A stretch of DNA of 7,692 nucleotides from Bacillota bacterium. GTDB taxonomy: Bacteria; Bacillota; Bacilli; Alicyclobacillales; SLC66. Both the position numbers and the translations under genes were made by a program. The stretch covers positions 1 to 7,692 of the forward strand of contig JAKADD010000110.1 in NCBI GenBank assembly GCA_021820825.1. The letters run 5' to 3'. The notes below the pieces were generated by a model. It saw nothing but the letters and a program-made list of their open reading frames with translations, did no database searches and had not been told where the DNA came from. Of the stretch, positions 1 through 6,699 are shown one piece after another (position 1 is the stretch's first letter; the number at the start of each line of letters is the position of its first letter).

Positions 1-1449
1 CTGACGGGAAAAAGTGTGAAGAAACGCGGCGCGTTCCTGCTCCAGGGCCAGGGTATCCTCCATTTGCGTGGTGCGCTGCTGCAGATCTTCGGGACTGGCC
101 GCCGGATTTTTGTCATGGTTTTGCAAGAGCCGCCAGAAGCGATGTGGGAATGTCAGGAGTGCTTCGAGCAGCAGATATTCGCCTTGTGTGAGCGGCCGTA
201 TGCGGTTGTACGAGATGAGCGGCGCGATGGCGATCTCGCTCGTCCATGTGCCATGCGCCTGCATGCCTCTTCTGATCAGGTGGGATAAATCCAGCGCGCG
301 CGGCGCAAAAGTCATCAGGTCGAAATCGATTAACTGGGCGTGCCCCGCTGGATGCATGATCAGGTTGCGGCGCGTCACGTCCAGATGGCACAGCCCAGGG
401 TGACTGAGGCTGTGTTTCAGGTGCGTCTCGACATCGGGCAGTTTCAGGAGCGACAGGGATTCCGTCGCATGCATGGCCGCCTGCGGAAAGTAGGACAGAC
501 AGAGCTCGTCGAAGCTGTCCTTATTCGCCTTTGCCTCCAGTTGTTTCTGCGCCAGATCCAGTGACTGCTTACGGTTCAGCAGTTGTTCAAACACATGAAA
601 CGCGTGTGGGGGCTGGTATCCCGAAGGTTCATAGTCGCATGATTTTTCATGGAAGCGGGCGAGTGTTCTCGCCGCAGCGCCCAACTGTCTCGTTGAACCA
701 TACTGGACGCTGTGTCCAGGAAGCCATTCCGACGCGTAATAGGTACGGCCATGATCGACGAGGTACGGGTCCTGTTCCTGGCGAGTACGCACAATGCGGG
801 CAAGCTGCGTGAATCCGCGATGGTGCAGTTCGTCTATGGCGTCAGCCATAAACCGGATGCGTTCCGGCGCAAGGCGGGTTTCTTTCAGCGCCATGGCCTT
901 TCCATCGCTTGTGACAATGCGCCAGACACCATGGATGGCCTCCACACTGCGAATGTGTTCGTGATAGGCGCCGGCCCGCGCCGCATCGCTGTCTGACGCG
1001 CGCGGCGAACGGCTTGCGGTCTCTCCTGTAGAGGCGATCCGCAGTGTCTGGATACGGGCGGGTGCAGGCGCCGACTGTGCGGTCTGGACTGCCGAGGTAT
1101 CCATCCGCGCGGATTCGTTATGATGGGCGACCCGTTTGCCATTTTTGCGGGGCCGTGGTCTGGTTTTGGTGGGCTGGCGGCCTGGATGCGGCACAAAATA
1201 TCTGCGCGTCAGGCGCTCCGCCGTCTTTGCGGACCCCTGTGCACGGCGCGGCGCGGCGGGAGGATCAGTGAGGCTCTCTTCGTCATCGCTCTCCTTGGCG
1301 GCGGTTTTTGCGCGCTCGTCGTTGTGTGACACAGGGTTTCTGACGGGTCTTGGCCGAACCGGCCGCCGACTCCGGTGCAACACTGCAGGCGGTTGGGTCA
1401 ATTCGTTCCACACCTGCCTGAGCCAAGGCGGGAGTGCTCGCTTATCCAT
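1..1449 (-). CDS. CotS-family spore coat protein (kinase-like fold), 3' end outside window
   Basis: An open frame of 483 sense codons runs from ATG at 1449 to the left edge without a stop, so the C-terminus is missing. Residues about 165-445 have the choline-kinase/APH-like fold of CotS-family coat proteins (B. subtilis CotS, CotI, YutH, YsxE). Visible elements are a beta-3-like MALKET with K189, ARTLARFHE near 260-268, the catalytic-loop motif LCHLDVTRRNL (H355, D357, N362), and IDFD (374-377) in the metal-binding position. Both key Asp residues are present, so activity is possible, but the family's substrate is not clear. The role is inferred to be spore coat assembly on the mother-cell side. 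Residues 1-155 form a Pro/Arg/Lys/Ala-rich, probably disordered extension not usual in the family. GGAGG lies 9 nt upstream of the ATG, which fixes the start. A sigma-K-like promoter lies just upstream. Confidence 0.85.
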   Translation of the reverse strand, partial: MDKRALPPWLRQVWNELTQPPAVLHRSRRPVRPRPVRNPVSHNDERAKTAAKESDDEESLTDPPAAPRRAQGSAKTAERLTRRYFVPHPGRQPTKTRPRPRKNGKRVAHHNESARMDTSAVQTAQSAPAPARIQTLRIASTGETASRSPRASDSDAARAGAYHEHIRSVEAIHGVWRIVTSDGKAMALKETRLAPERIRFMADAIDELHHRGFTQLARIVRTRQEQDPYLVDHGRTYYASEWLPGHSVQYGSTRQLGAAARTLARFHEKSCDYEPSGYQPPHAFHVFEQLLNRKQSLDLAQKQLEAKANKDSFDELCLSYFPQAAMHATESLSLLKLPDVETHLKHSLSHPGLCHLDVTRRNLIMHPAGHAQLIDFDLMTFAPRALDLSHLIRRGMQAHGTWTSEIAIAPLISYNRIRPLTQGEYLLLEALLTFPHRFWRLLQNHDKNPAASPEDLQQRTTQMEDTLALEQERAAFLHTFSRQ

Positions 1450-1497
1450 GAATGCATACCTCCACAGGAACGTGAACGCTTGCCGCTCCGTATGGGG

Positions 1498-1525
1498 TAT
1501 TGTATTCATGTTTATAGGCAGGCGT
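1498..1525 (-). promoter_or_regulatory. Candidate sigma-K-like promoter of the cotS-family gene
   Basis: Read on the minus strand, a -10-like AATACAATA (1506-1498) matches the sigma-K pattern CATAnnnTA with one mismatch. It is preceded, after 17 nt, by the dinucleotide AC (1525-1524), which is all the sigma-K -35 consensus requires. The start point would fall about 40 nt before the coat-protein ATG. Location and gene type fit late mother-cell expression, but the motif is short and chance matches are common. Confidence 0.3.
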
Positions 1526-1536
1526 GCGATCGCCTG
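1519..1536. repeat. Short inverted repeat CAGGCG/CGCCTG
   Basis: Arms CAGGCG (1519-1524) and CGCCTG (1531-1536) flank a 6-nt loop, and the palindrome GCGATCGC sits at 1526-1533. It lies between the larger iclR-end hairpin and the coat-gene promoter candidate and overlaps the proposed -35 AC. It could be a second weak hairpin for readthrough from iclR, a regulator site, or chance. Confidence 0.3.
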
Positions 1537-1542
1537 TAAAGC

Positions 1543-1583
1543 GTGTGAGCGAGTCAATGACGCGTCGGTTGACTCGCTCACAC
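1543..1583 (-). terminator. Perfect 15-bp hairpin at the end of the IclR gene
   Basis: GTGTGAGCGAGTCAA (1543-1557) and TTGACTCGCTCACAC (1569-1583) are perfect reverse complements around an 11-nt loop. The last sense codon and the TGA stop of the IclR gene lie inside one arm. On the minus strand the stem is followed only by GC and TTT, so the U tract is poor. A role in ending iclR transcription or protecting its 3' end is likely from the position, but efficient intrinsic termination is not assured. Confidence 0.5.
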
Positions 1584-2357
1584 AGAGTGCGGTCCGAGTA
1601 TCTTGCTGATCTGGTTTGCCGCAGCCATGCATGCTGTCGCAAAGTGTGCGACCCGTTCCGCAGTGAAGCGATCCACCGGTCCCGATATGGAGAGGGCTGC
1701 CACGCACACGCCCTGACGGTTGAGGATCGGCGCCGCCACCGCCGCTGCGCCCGCTTCGCGTTCCTCAATACTGACCGCATAGCCGTCAGCAGCGATTTGA
1801 CTGCACTGTGTCCGCAGTTCAGCGATGTCAAAATCCTGCGGAACGGATTGCGCCGCGTGCAACTCTGCGAGGATGTCCTGATCGGAAAAAGCCAACAGGA
1901 CTTTTCCCGAGGCACCCGCATAGAGGGGGAATCGCTTGCCCACATTGGCCGCCCGACGTACAGGGTGCGTTCCTTCCACTGCGCTGACGCGGATGCGTTC
2001 CTGGCCTGAACGGACGTACAGACTGATTGTTTCGCCAATGGCGTCGCGCAAATGGGTCATCTCAGCCATGGCGAGGGATGTCAGGTTGTCGGACTGATAT
2101 ACTTGCGAGGCAAGTTCAACAATCAGCCAGCCCAGACGATAACGGTCAGTGAGCGGTTGGCGTTCCACGAAACCGCGGCGTTCCAGAGACGCGAGCATAC
2201 GATGCGCCGTGCTCTTGTGCAGGGAGACCCGTCGCGCTATTTCTGTGAGTCCCAGATCCCTCTCCGCGCCAAAACAGAGAAGAATGTCAAGAGCCCGATC
2301 AACGGACCGCACGGCTTTTCGTTCATCTGTCAGCAGAACTGTTTTATCGCGATCCAT
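1578..2357 (-). CDS. IclR-family transcriptional regulator
   Basis: This 259-residue protein has the standard length and two-domain layout of IclR regulators. A winged helix-turn-helix occupies about residues 15-75 (LGLTEIARRVSLHKSTAHRM, then ASLERRGFV). The IclR effector-binding domain covers about 85-255, with the typical segment PLYAGASGKVLLAF (144-157) and EEREAGAAAVAAPI (198-211) leading into VAALSISGP. The ATG at 2357 is preceded by GAGGTG with 7-nt spacing. The family binds small metabolites such as carboxylates, aromatics or sugar acids, and acts as repressor or activator. No catabolic gene lies nearby in the window, so its ligand and targets are unknown. It faces away from the amidase-domain gene across a 159-bp spacer, the usual place for self-regulation, and lies upstream of the coat gene in the same direction, with a hairpin between. 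Confidence 0.92.
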   Translation of the reverse strand: MDRDKTVLLTDERKAVRSVDRALDILLCFGAERDLGLTEIARRVSLHKSTAHRMLASLERRGFVERQPLTDRYRLGWLIVELASQVYQSDNLTSLAMAEMTHLRDAIGETISLYVRSGQERIRVSAVEGTHPVRRAANVGKRFPLYAGASGKVLLAFSDQDILAELHAAQSVPQDFDIAELRTQCSQIAADGYAVSIEEREAGAAAVAAPILNRQGVCVAALSISGPVDRFTAERVAHFATACMAAANQISKILGPHSV

Positions 2358-2454
2358 CTCACGGCACCTCGCGCGGGTTCAACGTATTGCTGAAGATTTC
2401 TGAAGCTAGTGTAACACATGTGCATAGGCGGACATTTCATAATGCAGTGCCTTT

Positions 2455-2464
2455 TTTCCGGAAA
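2455..2464. promoter_or_regulatory. Palindrome TTTCCGGAAA, possible operator
   Basis: A perfect 10-bp palindrome sits in the 159-bp spacer (2358-2516) between the divergent IclR gene and the amidase-domain gene. IclR-family proteins usually bind palindromes in such spacers, and some known sites contain GGAAA/TTTCC halves, although there the halves face the other way. A second short palindrome, CACATGTG, is at 2415-2422. No convincing sigma-A promoter was found on either strand in this spacer. Assigning either palindrome to the regulator is inference. Confidence 0.25.
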
Positions 2465-2516
2465 TAAAAGCATACTCTTGTAATGGAGTGTCGGAACCTT
2501 CAAAAGGAGGAGCAGG

Positions 2517-3467
2517 ATGACGGGAGTACTTGGGGAGGCCGTGCGCGAGTGGTTCGACGCCAGAAACAGAGCGTGGCTGAACGGAGACGGCGCAGACGGC
2601 GTATGGAACTCCGTCCATCCTGCGGAGTCGCTGGATATCAGCCGTCGGATGGCGATGCAAAAACGCAGGGGAGCAGTCGACCGCAAAGTGATCAGTGATA
2701 TCCGCATTCGCATCATTGGCAGGGAAGCGCGCTCGCAGGAGAATTATGCGACCGTACAAATAACTGAGGTGATTCGATACCTGTACGAATTGGATGGCCG
2801 TTTGGAACTTGAACAGCGAATGTATCGCCATCACCAGCTCTGGCGGACGCGTGAGCATCATGCGGCCGAACTGGTCGAGCGCCGGCAGGAAGGAGAAATG
2901 GCGCCTCACGTTACAGAACGGAGCTTGCCTGACTGGACGCATGCCGCTTTATGGAAGAATCGCAAGATCGAACATCCGCGCTACGCCCGCGCGCGCGCCG
3001 TGCGTTACGCGGAGCTGTGGTGGGATCGCTTCAACCCGGAATACATTCACTTTGACAATGATTGCGCCAACTTTGTCTCCCAGGCTGTATTTGCGGGAGG
3101 ATTGCCCATGATCGACACGGGAAAGAAAGAAACAGGCTGGTGGTACCACCACGGGAACAAACCAGACTTCAGCTACTCGTGGACTGTGGCAAACGCGCTG
3201 GCGGCGACTCTGCGGAGCGGCGGTGACGGCATCCGGGCTGAGATTGTCGCCAATCCTGCAGAGTTGCAGGACGGCGACATCATCCAGTACGACTGGAACG
3301 GCAATGGACGCATTCAGCACACAACGATTGTCACCGGTCACGACCGCAAGGGAGATCCGCTGGTGAACGCGCATTCGCTAAACAGTCGCAAGCGGCATTA
3401 TTCCTATGAAGACAGCGAGGCATGGACGCCAAAGACCCGTTATCTGCTGTGTCGCCTGGGAGATTGA
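2517..3467 (+). CDS. Putative amidase-domain (papain-like, Amidase_6 type) protein
   Basis: This 316-residue protein starts at an ATG preceded by a near-ideal AAAGGAGG with 6-nt spacing. Residues about 155-314 match the 'putative amidase domain' found in many Bacilli proteins. RARAVRYAELWWDRFNPEY is followed by HFDNDCANFVSQAVFAGG, with the likely nucleophile C183. SYSWTVANAL (219-228), the DGDIIQYDWNGNG strand and turn, and IQHTTIVTG with the likely catalytic H268 follow; VNAHS (283-287) supplies a candidate third polar residue. The fold is NlpC/P60-like and probably cleaves an amide or peptide bond; the substrate cannot be told. Residues 1-150 match no domain I recognise and look alpha/beta, rich in Arg and Glu. 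There is no signal peptide or membrane segment, so the protein should be made as a cytoplasmic product, which is odd if the substrate is cell wall. trmL follows after 39 bp. Confidence 0.8.
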   Translation: MTGVLGEAVREWFDARNRAWLNGDGADGVWNSVHPAESLDISRRMAMQKRRGAVDRKVISDIRIRIIGREARSQENYATVQITEVIRYLYELDGRLELEQRMYRHHQLWRTREHHAAELVERRQEGEMAPHVTERSLPDWTHAALWKNRKIEHPRYARARAVRYAELWWDRFNPEYIHFDNDCANFVSQAVFAGGLPMIDTGKKETGWWYHHGNKPDFSYSWTVANALAATLRSGGDGIRAEIVANPAELQDGDIIQYDWNGNGRIQHTTIVTGHDRKGDPLVNAHSLNSRKRHYSYEDSEAWTPKTRYLLCRLGD

Positions 3468-3506
3468 TGTACAATGGCGAAATATAGAGTGTAAGGATGT
3501 GTGTAT

Positions 3507-3971
3507 ATGCATGTTGTGTTGTTTGAACCGCAGATTCCACCCAATACGGGAAACGTGGCGAGGACCTGCGCCGCGACTGGCACGGTGCTGCATCTGGTGC
3601 GGCCGCTTGGGTTTCAGATCGATGACAGTTCGCTGCGCCGTGCGGGGGTCGACTACTGGCACCTTGTCGATGTTCGCGTGCACGACAGTCTGCATGAGGT
3701 GATCGATGAAGTGGCGCGGGAGGGTGGTCAAGCGCATTTCTTCAGCAAATTCGCGACACGTCGCTATACGGATGTGCGGTACACGTCGGCAGATTACCTG
3801 ATCTTCGGCAAGGAAACCACGGGATTGCCGCCATGGGTCCATGAGCGGTATGGCGATCAGTCTGTCCGTATGCCCATGGGCATGGCTATGCGTTCCCTCA
3901 ATTTGTCAAATACCGTGGCCATTGCCATTTACGAAGCGTTGCGTCAGCAGGACTTTCCCGGCCTGGAGTAG
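3507..3971 (+). CDS. trmL: tRNA (cytidine(34)-2'-O)-methyltransferase
   Basis: This 154-residue SPOUT-class methyltransferase (TrmL, formerly CspR/YibK) uses S-adenosylmethionine to methylate the 2'-O of the wobble nucleotide of certain leucine tRNAs. The three family motifs are present: PPNTGNVARTCAATG (11-25), FGKETTGLP (100-108) and MRSLNLSNTVAI (128-139), the last two forming the trefoil knot that binds the cofactor. The length is normal. A GTG lies in frame at 3501, but AAGGA (3493-3497) is only 3 nt from it and 9 nt from the ATG at 3507. Starting at ATG also gives the family's usual MHVVLFEP beginning, so ATG is chosen. It may be co-transcribed with the upstream amidase gene, 39 bp away. 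Its last 28 bp overlap the convergent TetR gene. Confidence 0.95.
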   Translation: MHVVLFEPQIPPNTGNVARTCAATGTVLHLVRPLGFQIDDSSLRRAGVDYWHLVDVRVHDSLHEVIDEVAREGGQAHFFSKFATRRYTDVRYTSADYLIFGKETTGLPPWVHERYGDQSVRMPMGMAMRSLNLSNTVAIAIYEALRQQDFPGLE

Positions 3972-4543
3972 AACGCGGACTGGAGACCTCCGATGAAGAG
4001 ACTCTCACATCCCGGCGACAATGAGGTGAGGTCAAATTCCGGGTCCGCAAACAGGTGGTGCAAAGCGGCTATACTGAGACCGCCAAAGATCGACCAGGCG
4101 GCGGTCTGCGCATCTGCGACGAAAAACTCCCCTTTTACGACGCCATCGACAACGATCGCCTCGATCTCGTGCACATAATGCACGAGCATGCGCCTGAATT
4201 GCCGTTGTCGCTGTTCCTCTCCCCAGGCCTCGCGTAGAATAATGGTGCAGAAATCCCTATATTCTTTAAAGAAGGTAAGCTGTTCTCGAATGACAATGCG
4301 CAATCGCTCGGTGGGGGTCGCTTCTTCCGGAAGTTTTTCGAGCACGCGCTCCCGCAACAGCTGCGCACCTTCTTCGACAAGGAAGACAAACAGCTCTTCC
4401 TTGCTTTTAAAATGGTAGTAAATGGTTCCCTTTGCGACGTTTGCCTTTGCGGCGATTTCATCCATCGTCGCTTTCTCAAATCCCCGCTCCGAAAATGTGT
4501 CAATGGCAGCGTCAAAAATGAGCCGAGTTTTCGGAACGCGCAT
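3944..4543 (-). CDS. TetR-family transcriptional regulator
   Basis: This 199-residue protein has the standard TetR layout. The N-terminal DNA-binding domain (about 5-52) is clear: ARG-like start KTRLIFDAAIDTFSERGFEKATM, then the helix-turn-helix MDEIAAKANVAKGTIYYHFK (27-46) and the conserved KSKEELF. The C-terminal ligand and dimer domain (about 75-195) is divergent, as usual, so the ligand cannot be inferred. The start ATG at 4543 is preceded by GAGG/AGGGTGA at about 7-10 nt. The 3' end overlaps the end of trmL on the opposite strand. It is divergent from prkA across 251 bp containing several inverted repeats, so it may regulate itself and possibly prkA. Because TetR proteins often control unlinked or lipid and efflux genes, the prkA link is only positional. 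Confidence 0.92.
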   Translation of the reverse strand: MRVPKTRLIFDAAIDTFSERGFEKATMDEIAAKANVAKGTIYYHFKSKEELFVFLVEEGAQLLRERVLEKLPEEATPTERLRIVIREQLTFFKEYRDFCTIILREAWGEEQRQRQFRRMLVHYVHEIEAIVVDGVVKGEFFVADAQTAAWSIFGGLSIAALHHLFADPEFDLTSLSPGCESLFIGGLQSAFYSRPGKSC

Positions 4544-4585
4544 CGCAGGTCACCCTCTTTGACTTATTTTTCATTGTGGCGTCCG

Positions 4586-4599
4586 CTGCCGTGCGGCAG
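4586..4599. promoter_or_regulatory. Inverted repeat CTGCCG-TG-CGGCAG near the TetR gene start
   Basis: Two perfect 6-bp half-sites are separated by 2 bp, about 43 bp upstream of the TetR start codon. Size and placement suit a self-operator of a TetR dimer, but it could equally form a small hairpin in the leader RNA. No clear -35/-10 pair was found around it. Confidence 0.3.
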
Positions 4600-4636
4600 A
4601 CAGATCAGAAAACTTGGGAGCAACGAGCGATGGGCC

Positions 4637-4700
4637 GTTGCATAAGCATAGTATCACACTCCTGTGCAAAATATCGGCACATGCGACTATGCAACGCATA
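4637..4700. promoter_or_regulatory. Cluster of inverted GCATA/TATGC elements in the tetR-prkA spacer
   Basis: GTTGCATA (4637-4644) is the reverse complement of TATGCAAC (4688-4695), and GCATAGT (4646-4652) of ACTATGC (4686-4692). A third GCATA ends at 4700. Between them TGTGC (4663-4667) and GCACA (4677-4681) form another inverted pair. The cluster sits about 95-160 bp upstream of prkA and about the same distance from the TetR gene, as expected for shared control elements. A smaller hairpin, CTGCCAG/CTG(g)GCAG, lies at 4719-4737. Which protein binds here, if any, is not shown. Confidence 0.35.
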
Positions 4701-4794
4701 GGGGCAACTCTTTTCCAACTGCCAGAACCCTGGGCAGCATCGCACCTGACACCAGAGGACAGACATTTTGCGTCTCGGAAAAGGGGGATGATTC

Positions 4795-6693
4795 GTGGAT
4801 ATTGTAAACCGTTTGGCCGCCTACCGCGCAAAAGAAGAGCAACTGGTATGGGACGGGTCATTTGTCGATTACATTGAACTGGTGCGTAAACAGCCAGGTA
4901 TTGCAGAAACGGCGCATTCACGGGTATTTCGCATGATCGAGTCTGCGGGCGTCGACGAGGATGCGAGTGGTCGCAAACGCTACCGTTTCTTTTCCAGAGA
5001 GTTGTTTGGACTCGAAGTGGCACTGGAACGGCTGGTCGAAGAGTACTTTCACTCGGCCGCAAAACGGTTGGACGTGCGCAAGCGGATTTTACTGCTCATG
5101 GGGCCGGTCAGCGGCGGCAAATCCACCATCGTGACGCTGCTCAAGCAAGGTCTTGAGCAGTACTCGCGCACGCCCGCGGGCGCTCTTTACGGCATCAGGG
5201 GATGTCCCATGCATGAAGAACCGCTGCATCTGGTTCCGACCGAATTGCGGGCGGAATTCGCCGCAGAACTGGGGGTCCGCATCGACGGCAACCTCTGTCC
5301 GAGTTGCCGCATGAGACTGCAAAATGAGTACGGCGGTCATATGGAGAATGTGGCGGTTGAGCGCATCCTGCTGTCGGAAGACGATCGCGTCGGCATTGGC
5401 ACATTCAGTCCATCGGATCCGAAGTCCCAGGACATCGCCGATCTGACTGGAAGCATCGACTTCTCGACCATCTCGGAGTATGGCTCCGAAAGCGACCCGC
5501 GAGCCTATCGCTTTGACGGAGAGTTGAACAAAGCCAACAGAGGTCTGATGGAATTTCAGGAAATGTTGAAATGTGACGAAAAATTCCTCTGGAACTTGCT
5601 GTCATTGACTCAGGAGGGCAATTTTAAGGCAGGACGTTTCGCGCTTATCTCGGCGGATGAAATGATCATCGCCCACACCAATGAAACAGAATACAGGACG
5701 TTTGTCAGCAACAAGCGCAACGAGGCGTTGCAGTCGCGGATGATCGTCATGCCGATTCCGTACAACCTGCGCGTTTCCGATGAAGTGAAAATCTATGACA
5801 AGCTTGTGCAGCAGAGTGATCTGCGCGAAGTCCACATTGCGCCGCACACGCTCATGACGGCGGCGGTATTCTCAGTATTGACGCGTCTCAAGGAGTCCAA
5901 GAAGCAGGGTATGGACCTGCTCAAGAAACTCTATCTTTACGATGGGCGAAACGTCGAGGGATTCAAGGACAAGGATGTGCAGGAGTTGCGGACGGAAACA
6001 CCGGAAGAGGGAATGGGCGGCATCGATCCACGCTATGTGATCAATCGCATTTCCAGCGCCCTGATCCGGCGTGACACGAGCTGCATTAACGCGCTTGACG
6101 TATTGCGCGCCATCAAGGATGGCCTCGACCAGCACGCGTCCATCAGTAAGGAAGATCGGGAACGCCTGCTGAATTTTGTGGCAATCGCCCGCAAAGAATA
6201 CGACGAAATGGCAAAAAAAGAAGTGCAGAAAGCGTTCGTCTACTCGTATGAGGAGTCTGCGAAGACACTGCTGGACAACTATCTGGACAATGTCGAGGCG
6301 TACTGTAACTGGCAGCGTATGAAGGATCCGATCACTGGCGAGGAAATGGATCCTGATGAAAAATTGATGCGGTCGATCGAAGAACAGATCGGCGTTTCAG
6401 ACAATGCAAAAAAGGCGTTTCGCGAAGAAATTCTCATTCGCATCTCGACGTATGCGAGACGCGGAAAGCGGTTTGACTACCATTCTCACGAACGGTTGCG
6501 CGAGGCGATTGAGAAGAAACTGTTTGCAGACCTCAAAGATGTCGTCAAAATCACCACATCGACGAAGACGCCGGATACCAACCAGTTGAAGCGCATCAAT
6601 GAAGTGAGCAGGCGTCTCATGGAAGAGTACGGTTATTGCGCGAGCTGCTCCAATGAGCTGCTGCAGTACACGGGCAGCCTCTTGAATCGGTAG
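4795..6693 (+). CDS. prkA: PrkA, AAA+ family sporulation/stress protein
   Basis: This 632-residue protein matches B. subtilis PrkA closely in length and nearly throughout in sequence, as recalled. The AAA+ domain occupies about residues 70-390: Walker A GPVSGGKS (103-110), a Walker-B-like stretch RFDGELNKANRGLMEFQEML (239-258), sensor-1-like HTNE (294-297) and an Arg-rich NKRNEALQSR segment (306-315). GCPMHEEPLHL plus NLCPSC (C137, C168, C171) suggest a possible metal site. The C-terminal PrkA domain (about 400-632) ends in the conserved ELLQYTGSLLNR. It was first called a serine protein kinase from weak kinase similarity, and later work reports ATP-dependent protease activity supporting sporulation, so the biochemical role should be read with care. 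The start is GTG, with AAGGGGG 7 nt upstream. yhbH follows in the same direction, a conserved pairing (yeaG/yeaH in E. coli). In B. subtilis the gene is sporulation-controlled; I found no confident sigma-E promoter here. Confidence 0.97.
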   Translation: MDIVNRLAAYRAKEEQLVWDGSFVDYIELVRKQPGIAETAHSRVFRMIESAGVDEDASGRKRYRFFSRELFGLEVALERLVEEYFHSAAKRLDVRKRILLLMGPVSGGKSTIVTLLKQGLEQYSRTPAGALYGIRGCPMHEEPLHLVPTELRAEFAAELGVRIDGNLCPSCRMRLQNEYGGHMENVAVERILLSEDDRVGIGTFSPSDPKSQDIADLTGSIDFSTISEYGSESDPRAYRFDGELNKANRGLMEFQEMLKCDEKFLWNLLSLTQEGNFKAGRFALISADEMIIAHTNETEYRTFVSNKRNEALQSRMIVMPIPYNLRVSDEVKIYDKLVQQSDLREVHIAPHTLMTAAVFSVLTRLKESKKQGMDLLKKLYLYDGRNVEGFKDKDVQELRTETPEEGMGGIDPRYVINRISSALIRRDTSCINALDVLRAIKDGLDQHASISKEDRERLLNFVAIARKEYDEMAKKEVQKAFVYSYEESAKTLLDNYLDNVEAYCNWQRMKDPITGEEMDPDEKLMRSIEEQIGVSDNAKKAFREEILIRISTYARRGKRFDYHSHERLREAIEKKLFADLKDVVKITTSTKTPDTNQLKRINEVSRRLMEEYGYCASCSNELLQYTGSLLNR

Positions 6694-6699
6694 GAGCAA

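Noticed and set aside
1136..1609. Open frame of 157 codons on the plus strand
   Set aside because: It lies antisense to the coat-protein gene and across its upstream gap. Its composition (Arg/Cys/Ser-rich, no family motif) is typical of a shadow frame in GC-rich coding DNA.
1524..2009. Open frame of 161 codons on the plus strand
   Set aside because: It is antisense to the IclR gene and its product shows no recognisable family.
1442..2038. Open frame of 198 codons on the minus strand
   Set aside because: It shares the strand but not the frame of the clear IclR gene, has no domain motif, and is explained as an out-of-frame shadow.
2461..2516. Sigma-E or sigma-K promoter for the amidase-domain gene (CATACTCTT at 2471-2479)
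   Set aside because: The -10-like match has no partner -35 (neither AC nor an ATA-type element) at the right spacing.
2406..2942. Open frame of 178 codons on the minus strand
   Set aside because: It is antisense to the amidase-domain gene, which has the ideal ribosome-binding site and real motifs.
3468..3506. Separate promoter for trmL (TACAAT at 3470-3475, TATAGA at 3483-3488)
   Set aside because: Good -10-like hexamers are present, but no -35 at 16-18 nt and no extended -10 TGn, so the evidence is too weak to annotate.
4571..5062. Open frame of 163 codons on the minus strand upstream of the TetR gene
   Set aside because: Most of it is antisense to the prkA start region, with no recognisable motif; the conserved PrkA N-terminus on the other strand is certain.
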